Assembly (NCBI RefSeq): GCF_003086295.3
Contig: NC_092054.1
Location: 59,559,546 to 59,623,545, forward strand
DNA from: Arachis hypogaea
Taxonomy: Eukaryota > Streptophyta > Magnoliopsida > Fabales > Fabaceae
Length of the DNA stretch: 64,000 nt
Direction of reading: 5' to 3'
The position numbers and the translations under genes are program-made. The notes under the pieces are model-generated. The model saw only the letters and a program-made list of their open reading frames with translations, was not told the origin of the DNA and ran no database searches. Below are positions 56,357-64,000 of this stretch, in pieces (within the stretch, counting starts at the first letter, position 1; each line of letters starts with the position of its first letter).

Positions 56357-57761
56357 GATGGAGAAAGGGAGATGATGCGGATTGCAAATAAATTTTTTCT
56401 TTGAAAACCGAAATTGAAATAAAATAAATAAAAAATTGACTATAATTTTGAAAATTAGAAGAAAAAGAAATAAAAGAAAATTGAAAACTAAATTAATTAA
56501 TTAAAAAGATTTAAAAAAGATGTGGGTGAGGATTTTCGAAAAAATGAAGAGAGAAAAATTGGTTAGGAAGTTTTGAAATAGATATGTCTTAAAATTAAAG
56601 ATATTTGTAAGAAAATAAAATAAAATAAAAAAAGAAAAGATATGAAAAAGATTTGATTTTAAGATTTGAGATTAGAAAAGATAAGATAAGATAGGTAAGA
56701 GAAGATAAGGAATTTAAATTAAAAGTTTTGAAATTTAAATTTGAAATTTGAAAATTGAAAATTGAATTTTGAATTTTCGAAAAAGTCAACAATATAAGAT
56801 AAGGATTTGAAAAAGATTTAAATTTCGAAAAGATTTGATTTTTAAATTTGAAAATTAAATTTTAAATTTTGAATTTTGAATTTTGAATTTTGAATTTTGA
56901 ATTTTGAAATTTTGAATTTTGGAAGTTGAAATTTGAAATTTGAAATAAGATAAGATAAGATTTTGAAAAAGATATGATTTTTTTGAAAAAAATTTGAATT
57001 TTGAAATTTTTTTAAAACTAAGATAAGATAAAATAGAAATTTTAAAATAAAAATCTGAAATTCTTATGTAAATTTCGAAAATTAATTAGAATAAAGTGGA
57101 AAAATATTTTTGAATTTAATGAAGAAAGAGAAAAATAATAAAAAGACACAAAACTTAAAATTTTTTAGATCTAATGCTCTTTATTTTCGAAAATTTGGAG
57201 GAAAAACACCAAGGAACACCAAACATAAAAATTTTAAGATCAAAACACAAGCAAGACTCAAGAACACCTTGAAGATTCACAAGAACACAAAGAACAAAAA
57301 TTGAAAGACTCAAAGGACTCAAGAACATAAAAAAAAAAGAACACCAAACTTAAAATTTTTAGAAAACCAAAAATAAATTTTCGAAAATTAAATAAGAACT
57401 AACAAGAAAACACCAAACTTAAAACTTGACACAAGATTTAATCAAAGAAAAATTATTTTTGAAAAGATTTTAGAAAGAAAGACTCAAAGGAGCAACTATT
57501 CACAAGAATATAGACACATTCAACAAATGCAAGGATTAAACAGAGAAAAACTATTTTTTTTTCAGATGACAAAATCACAAAGGACACCAAATTTAAAACA
57601 TGCAACTAGACTCAAACAAAAAACTCTAAAGATTAATAAAGAAAAATAATAAATTTTTGAAAATTTTTTTTTAAAAAGAAAATAAAAGACTCTGACGCAA
57701 AAGACAAAATTTTCCTAATCTAAGCAACAAAATAAACCGTCAGTTGTCCAAACTCGAACAA
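56357..57761 (-). other. Element K leader between primer site and gag
   Basis: About 1.4 kb, on the plus strand purine and A/T rich, with an (AATTTTG)n-like run near 56860-56930 and repeated ACACCAAACTTAAAA strings (57340-57425, 57585), the complement of the AAGTTTGGTGT motif. No coding frame supported. Confidence 0.6.
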
Positions 57762-57779
57762 TCCCTGGCAACGGCGCCA
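57762..57779 (-). other. Element K primer-binding site, tRNA-Asp
   Basis: TCCCTGGCAACGGCGCCA on the plus strand; one mismatch to the tRNA-Asp 3' end; 6 bases from the LTR. Confidence 0.9.
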
Positions 57780-57785
57780 AAAACT

Positions 57786-59331
57786 TGGTGCACGAATTGT
57801 AAATCACACTTTTCATAACTCGTACCACTAACCAGCAAGTGCACTGGGTCGTCCAAGTAATACCTTACGTGAGTAAGGGTCGATCCCACGGAGATTGTCG
57901 GCTTGAAGCAAGCTATGGTTATTTTGTAATTCTTAGTCAGGAATTTAAAAATAAGAGTGATTATATTTATGAATAGTAAAAAGCATAAATTAAATAGTAC
58001 TTGTTATGTAATAATGGAGAACAGATTGAGGTTTTGGAGATGCTCTGTCTTCTGAATCTCTGCTTTCCTACTATCTTCTTCTACACGCACGCATGTTTCC
58101 TTCCATGGCAAGCTGTATGTTGGTGGATCACCGTTGTCAATGGCTACCATCCGTCCTCTAAGTGAAAATGGTCCAAATGCGCTGTCACCGCACGGCTAAT
58201 CATCTGTCGGTTCTCACTCATGTTGGAATAGGATCCATTGATCCTTTTGCGTCTGTCACTACGCCCAGCACTTGTGAGTTTGAAGCTCGTCACAGTCATC
58301 CCATCCCAGATCCTACTCGGAATACCACAGACAAGGTTTAGACTTTCTGGATCTCAGGAATGGCCGCCAATAATCCTAGCCTATACCACGAAGACTCTGA
58401 TCATGAACCAAGAGGCTAAGAGATACACACTCAATCTAAGGTAGAACGGAAGTGGTTGTCAGGCACGCGTTCATAGGTTGAGAATGATGATGAGTGTCAC
58501 GGATCATCACATTCATCACAGTTAAGTACAAGCGAGTATCTTAGAATAGAAACAAGCATGATTGAATAGAAAACAGAAGTAATTGCATTAATTCATCGAG
58601 ATACAGCAGAGCTCCTCACCCCCAACCATGGGGTTTAGAGACTCATGCCGTCAGAAATAAAATATGAAATGTGTAAAATGTCATGAGGTACAAAATAAAT
58701 CTCTAAAACTTGTTTAAATACTAAACTAGTAACCTAGGTTTACAGAAAATGAGCAAACTATGATAGATAGTGCAGAAATCCACTTTTGGGGCCAACTTGG
58801 TGTGTGCTGGGGCTGAGACTTGAGCTTTACACGTGCCTAGGCTGTTTCTGGAGTTAAACACCAGGTTGTAACCTGTTTTGGGCGTTTAACTCCAACTTGT
58901 AACCTGTTTCTGGTGTTTAACGCCAGAATAGGGCAGAGAACTGGCGTTGAACGCCAGTTTGCGTCATCTAAACTCGGGCAAAGTATGGACTATTATATAT
59001 TGCTGGAAAGCCCTGGATGTCTACTTTCCAACGCAATTGAGAGCGCGCCATTTGGACTCTGTAGCTCCAAAAAATCCACTTTGAGTGCAGGGAGGTCAGA
59101 ATCCAACAGCATCTGTAGTCCTTTTTCAGCCTCTGAATCAGATTTTTGCTCAGGCCCCTCAATTTCATCTAGAAAATACCCGAAATCACAGAAAAACACA
59201 CAAAATCATAGAAAAGTCCAGAAATGTGATTTTTATTTAAAAACTAATAAAAATATAATAAAAAGTGACTAAAACATATTAAAAACTACCTAAAAACAAT
59301 ACCAAAAAGCTTATAAATTATCCGCTCGTCA
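57786..59331 (-). repeat. Element K 5' LTR (1546 bp)
   Basis: Aligns with 49114-50656 over its whole length (TGGTGCACG...TCCGCTCGTCA). Hairpins 58850-58962; U3 block 58988-59072. Confidence 0.92.
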
Positions 59332-59433
59332 GCAACCTTGTGTTAACGACATCCTTCTTTACCTTGAAATTAATTATCACTTGTACTGCCCTCTCCCTTA
59401 CTTTAACCCTTAGCTTTACATGTTACTTTCTTT

Positions 59434-59446
59434 TCCCCTTTTCAGG
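59434..59446 (+). promoter_or_regulatory. Possible 3' splice acceptor before the env-like ORF (element J)
   Basis: A pyrimidine tract TTACTTTCTTTTCCCCTTTT runs into CAG, followed by G and the ATG at 59447: a near-ideal acceptor placing the ORF start one base after the splice. A spliced env-like mRNA is inference. Confidence 0.4.
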
Positions 59447-60712
59447 ATGGCCACCAAGAAGGGTAAAGAGAAAGCTACTCCCAAACCACCGGCAAGGAGA
59501 GGAACAAAAAGAGCGCTAGCTGCAGAACCATCTTCAACACCAGTCAAACCAACAACAAAGAGGGTCAAAAGGATCATCAAGATCGATGAAATAGAGAAAG
59601 CCTTTCCAGCAAGGGACACTTCGCGGTTCCCTAACTGCTACTGTGAGCAGATGTTCCCCATCCTGGCTGAGCGAAACTAAAACAATGAGCACCTACTCAT
59701 CCTCCCTGCCCACATCATTGAGTTTGTAGAGCCCCGGATTGAGCGCAGACAATGGAGATTCTTACGGAGACTGCCACGGTAGGTTAATCTCTCATGGGTA
59801 GTTGAATTCTCCTCCAATTTTCACATGCCAACCCTGCAATCTGTCTATGTCCGTCAGAAGCAAGTCCCCATAACTGAAGAGGCCATTCAGTGAGCTTTAG
59901 ATCTTCCCCTTGCTCTAGAAGGATTGGATGCATTCCAAGAAGCCTCCTTCAAGCGCCAGACATACTAGTTTGACTGGGACACCGTCCTCAGAGTTATAGC
60001 ACAACCTGGCAGCAAATGGATCTATGGATACCATCAATCCCGACCTAAGGGCGTATTGGCTTCAGCACTCACCTTGGAGGCTCGAGTATGGGCACATATT
60101 ATGTCCTATTACATCTTTTTGAGCACTCACGAGTCCTCCTTCACTGTAGATATGGCTGTTCTCCTCTGGTGTATCCTTACAGACCAGCCTCTCAACTTAC
60201 CAAGAAACCTCCGGCATACCATGGGACATGTACAGATTACGGGCATCCTACCCTTCCCCGCCTTGGTTTCAAATCTAGTCTTAACAGTCGGAGTCTCCTA
60301 CAGAGCTGGGGACACCAAGGCCATGATTCTACGGGATGATCAGTATGTTCCTAACGGAAAGTACATTAGACCCCCAGCAGCCACAACCAGCCGGCCTACA
60401 GACCTGGCCGGAGATATTCCCCCTCCTTCCACATCACAAGCACCTTCAACAAGTCAACTGCTCCTACAGATACTTGAGAGGTTGGACCGGCTTGACCGGC
60501 AGGGAAAGCGAAGGAAACACCGTAACAAGCGCCGATTTACATACCTCAAGGAGCTGATTGTTGGCAACCACCCACCTGAAGAAGACCCAGACATCCCGGA
60601 CTCCACTTCATCCACCAGCATAGGGAGCCATGACAATCCCGATTGTGGAGATGCTGTTACTAGCCCCCCTTTGTTCCTGACTGATGGCACCGAGGATGGT
60701 GCCAAGCTTTAA
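59447..60712 (+). pseudogene. Env-like / putative plant transposon protein ORF (element J)
   Basis: 422 codons in one frame with four in-frame stops (TAA 59678, TAG 59780, TGA 59891, TAG 59966) and no frameshift. N-terminus MATKKGKEKATPKPPARRG is basic and Pro/Lys rich, like a nuclear or nucleolar signal. The middle has VEFSSNFHMPTLQSVYVRQK and VPITEEAIQ, features of the Transposase_32 putative plant transposon domain, then VWAHIMSYYIFLSTHES. The C-terminus is Pro/Ser/Thr rich, then RQGKRRKHRNKRRFTYLKEL and an acidic tail. No clear membrane anchor. Position between pol and LTR fits the env-like gene of Athila. At least three stops fit C-to-T change of CAG, CAA or CGA. Confidence 0.75.
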
Positions 60713-62133
60713 GTGTTGGGAGGTCAGTCAGTACCTGACTTCCAGAGGTAATTGCTCTTTCTTAACACCAATAGCTTATTTTTCTTTTGCTAGGATAGGA
60801 TAAATTACATAGTAATAGGTGTTTGCATGCATGTTCTATTTGGTTGAAAAATAATAAGTTTCTTTTCAATACTCTATTTTGAAAATTTCACTAATCTAAA
60901 TTAAAACTTTTGTGTTAAAACTTGTTTGAAGATTGTAATTTGGAACATAAATGATAGCTAGAATATACACAACCTGTGAGAATTGAGCTTAATTACATGG
61001 TTACATTATTTAACCATAATATTTTATTCTTGTGTGTTTGCTTCTCTATGATTGTAATCTATATTTTGTTCCATCCTATATGTCTAATGTTTAATGTGTT
61101 ATATGCATGCATATGATTGAGGCCATTTTTTGATTATTAAATCACTTATCCCAGATAGCCTACCCTTCCATTCACCTTTGTTAGCCACTTTGAGCCTTTT
61201 AAATCCCATTTGTTCTATATTTTACCACATCACTAGCCTTAAGCAGAAAAATAAGTAATACCCCAAATTGAATCTTTGGTTAGCTTAAGATAGAGATTGT
61301 GTGTCAATCAAGTGTGGAAAAACTGTGGGAACATGGGTTAACAAGGGAATGTGTTATGTTTTTACAATTGATAAAATATAGGGAATTTGGGTACCTACTC
61401 ATGTGAGACCAGAAAAATTATAAATCCATGTACATTGATAATGCTATGTTTACTTCTAAAAAAAAACCAAAAATATTCAATTGAGTAAATAAATAAATGA
61501 ATAAGCGGACAAAATTATCCCAATACTAAGTTAAGTTTAATGAAAAATCAATGCATATGTGATACAAGTTAAGAGAAAAGTTGATGCATGAGTATGTAAT
61601 GCAAAAGTGGGAAAATTCTGGGTAGCTAGGCATGAATTTAAAAGTATATAGTGTATGTATAGGTAAGAGCTTAGGTTAATCAAGGATTCAATTTATAGCT
61701 CACTTAGCCATATATATATACCCTCACCTTTACCTTAGCCCCATTACAACCTGTCTAAAGACCTCATGATGTTTGCATTGGTACATTAAATACTTGTTGA
61801 TTGGTTAGGTGAAGAACAAAGTTTAGAAAGCATGACTAGAGAAGAGTAGAGTGATTACCTTATACACTTGAGTGATTAGAGTGCACATATACTATCAGTG
61901 AGGGTTCAATGCTTGATTCTATGTTCCCTACTTTCATGAGCTGTCTTCTTACAAGTTTACTTGTTTTTACTATATAATTTTAATTAGTGATATCTGATTT
62001 ATGTTTTTCTTGAATAACTTATTTACTTTTAACCAAGTAGGCAAAATCATTTTAGCATATAGTTGCATTCATAGGGCATTCCATTGCATGAGTCTTACTT
62101 TCCTTTATTTAGTCTTTTAATCTTCTTGAGCTA
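60713..62133 (+). other. Element J 3' non-coding region
   Basis: No ORF. Opens with TTAAGTGTTGGGAGGTCAGT just after the stop (60710-60730), an extra copy of the TTAAGTGTGGGGAGGT-like motif, then AT-rich sequence to the boundary hairpin. Confidence 0.55.
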
Positions 62134-62170
62134 AGCATGAGAACATGCTAATGTTTAAGTGTGGGGAGGT
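62134..62170 (+). promoter_or_regulatory. Element J boundary hairpin and polypurine tract
   Basis: AGCATG-AGAA-CATGCT (62134-62149), then AATG, then TTTAAGTGTGGGGAGGT abutting the LTR. The layout is as in A, B, C and K, but the stem is unrelated in sequence and the tract is properly purine rich. Confidence 0.7.
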
Positions 62171-63695
62171 TGATAAACCACTATTTTATGGTTTATCTTG
62201 TGTTCAATTGAGTGGTTTTATCAAGTCTTTACCCACTTATTCATATGATTTGCATGATTTTACAACTCCTTCCCAGTTTTATTCTATGGTTGAAAACTTG
62301 CTTCCTAGAGATCTTTAATTAGTATATTTTAATTCTCCTTTATACCATTCGATACCGTGATCCGTGTGTTAAGTGTTTCAGGTTTTATAGGGCAGGAATG
62401 GCTTAGAAAATAGAGAAGAAGCTTGCAAAAATGGAAGGAACACAAGAAACTAAGGAGATGACCAGCGAGCATCGACGTGCACGCATGGCTCACGCGAGCG
62501 CGCAACATGGAGAAATTTGCAGCGACGCGTGCACGTGCTTGACGCGTACGCGTGGATTGGAGTTTTGCAAGATGACGCATGAGCGTGACTGACGCGAACG
62601 CATGACAAGGAAATTCGTCAAATGACGCGCATGCGTGACTGACGCGTACGCGTGACTTGCGCGATCTGCAGAAATAACAGAAAATGCTGGGGCAATTTCG
62701 GGCCGAGTTTTGACCCAATTTCTGGCCCAGAAACACAGACTAGAGCCAGGAAACATGCAGAGACTCAACACACATTCTCATTAGCATAGTTTTAGGTTTT
62801 TTAGATCTGAATCTAGAGAGAAAATCACTCTTCCTCTAGGTTTTATTTACATTCATAGTTTATTGCTTTTGCTTTTGGATATTGAAGAGTCATCACCTCT
62901 GTTGAAGATACTATTCTAGTTTGTTTTCTTACTCCCTATTTATTTATTCCATATTCTTAATTATTGTTTAGAGTGGTAATTGGATTATTTTGGATTTATT
63001 AATGGAAAGGATTACTTTTACTTTTAATTAATTTTAAATCTCTATTTTATTTAAATTATCATGTCTCTTTTCTATTCCAAACCCCCAATAACGAAGATGG
63101 TATCCATGTCAATAGAGTAGATCCCCTACTTGACATGGGGGTTGATTAAGAGGAGACACTTGAGTTAGAATGCTCAAGTGGTTAGTTAAATTGGAAGTTG
63201 TTGGCTAATTCTGTATTTGCTAACGCTAGACCTTCCCAAGGGAGAGGACTAGGATTTGCAAATAAAAGTTAGCTCAATCACTTGACTTTCCTTTATTTAG
63301 TAAGGATTAACTAAGTGAAAATAACAACCTCTTTATACTACACTTGAGATAATTATAACAAGGATAGAACTTCCAATTAATCATTCCCCTGGTCAAGGCT
63401 TTTTATTTTGAATAATATAAATTCCTTTTAATTTTCATTGCACTTAATTATAATTGTTTATTTTCTGTTATTCAACTCTCAAAATTCTCGGAAAACTCCT
63501 GATTAATAAATTAGCACCCTTTCTAGCAACTCGTTGGGAGACGACCTGGGACTCATACTCCCAGTATTTTTATTCTAAACTTTTGTGACAACCTTTCTAA
63601 ATTGAAGAGGCATATTTTTGCTCGTTAAGAGCTATACTCGCAACGCTGTTCTTATATTACAATCTTTTAATTGGTCTAATTTCTGCCACGCAACA
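62171..63695 (+). repeat. Element J 3' LTR (1525 bp)
   Basis: TGATAAACCACTATTTTATG to CTGCCACGCAACA, with CGCG palindromes (62470-62660; ACGCGTACGCGTG at 62540 and 62643) and the U5-type hairpin CTGGGA-TCCCAG (63546-63564). Followed by the ATGAC duplication. Confidence 0.92.
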
Positions 63696-63700
63696 ATGAC

Positions 63701-64000
63701 TCAGGAAAACCATCATCAATCCTGCTTGGAAGGCCATTCCTGAAGACTTCAAAGATCAAGCTAGATGCCTTCTCATGAACTTACTCCTTTGAGATAGATG
63801 GCAGAGCAGTGAGTTTCAATTTGAATGAAGTTATGAAGGACACTCCGGAAGTTCATTCCATCTTCCATTGTGACACCATTGATGAAACTGTAGCTACAGT
63901 TCACTAAGAAGAAGTAGAAGAGAGGCACATGGAGCAAGGTCCAAGTGTGGGGACACCCTCTGAATCACAATGAGGACACTTTGCCATTATCACTAGCTCC
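63701..64000 (+). pseudogene. Protease-downstream region of element H, resumed
   Basis: Picks up H's pol after element J: GRPFLKTSKIKLDAFS, YSFEIDGRAVSFNLNEVMKD and HSIFHCDTID, the region between protease and RT in Athila-like pol. It has frame changes near 63775 and a TAA at about 63904, and continues past the window. Confidence 0.8.

Larger units (their letters stand above)
49114..59331 (-). mobile_element. Element K: Athila/Tat-like element of the B family, integrase deleted
   Basis: GCAAC duplication (49109-49113, 59332-59336). Minus-strand order: 5' LTR 59331-57786, primer site 57779-57762, leader, gag, protease, RT, RNase H (ending 52560), post-pol module, hairpin array, env-like remnant, 3' non-coding region, boundary hairpin, 3' LTR 50656-49114. 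The LTRs differ by a few percent by eye. No integrase sequence between RNase H and the post-pol module. Confidence 0.92.
44286..63695 (+). mobile_element. Element J: Athila-like element of the H family, inserted in H, itself split by K
   Basis: ATGAC duplication on both sides. 5' LTR 44286-45686 (3' end lost), truncated RT, RNase H, integrase, post-pol region, [element K 49114-59331], env-like ORF 59447-60712, 3' non-coding region, polypurine tract, 3' LTR 62171-63695. Primer site, gag, protease and the N-terminal half of RT are deleted. Confidence 0.85.
32228..64000 (+). mobile_element. Element H: Athila-like Ty3-gypsy, split by elements I and J, right end outside window
   Basis: 5' LTR 32228-33721, primer site 33727, gag 33844-34498, [element I 34499-42581], gag/protease to 44285, [element J 44286-63695], then protease-downstream coding at 63701-64000. 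LTR family TGATAAACC, the same as J and solo LTR E. It inserted into copia gag G; left flank GAGAT, right flank not in window. Confidence 0.85.

Overview
This window holds no recognisable host gene. It is plant intergenic DNA built almost wholly of nested LTR retrotransposons, as expected of pericentromeric or gene-poor heterochromatin. The families resemble, from memory, those filling legume genomes, most likely peanut (Arachis): Athila/Tat-like Ty3-gypsy elements primed by tRNA-Asp, with LTRs opening TGATGAGCGG, TGATAAACC or TGATGCC and recurrent AAGTTTGGTGTTG and GGCGTT-N-AACGCC motifs. The species call is inference; the element structure is read from the sequence. I name the elements A to K.

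Left block (1-15695). Element C (+, 11710-15478, 3' half visible) appears to contain element B (+, 5705-11709: integrase, env-like ORF, 3' LTR). B's integrase is cut by element A (-, 1-5704), a gag-like-only non-autonomous element. A CACTA-like transposon end follows C (15479-15695).

Middle block (15736-27986). Element D is a chromovirus on the minus strand with target-site duplication (TSD) TTAGT. Its interior is almost all deleted. One LTR carries a near-complete solo LTR (E). The other carries element F, a non-autonomous element with TSD CTGGA but only one LTR. From 27987 to 30566 is AT-rich sequence with a 243-bp tandem duplication. A copia gag remnant (G) ends at 32227.

Right block (32228-64000). 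Element H (+, gag and protease) is split twice. Element I (34499-42581, TSD CTGGG) is a non-coding element with two 3.8-kb LTRs around a 450-bp interior. Element J (44286-63695, TSD ATGAC), of H's own family, carries RT/RNase H, integrase and an env-like ORF and is itself split by element K (-, 49114-59331, TSD GCAAC). K encodes gag-protease-RT-RNase H but has lost integrase. H resumes at 63701.

Every coding region except A's is broken. The notable signal is RNA/DNA structure. At least seven LTR families each carry their own array of short perfect inverted repeats whose arms co-vary between units. Two further hairpins recur at fixed places: one beside the 3' LTR, before TTTAAGT(T/G)TGG, and one near the LTR 3' end, after a GGGA-CGACC block. 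Their stem sequences differ between families while the pairing is kept. A tRNA-Cys 5' half lies inside K's env-like remnant.
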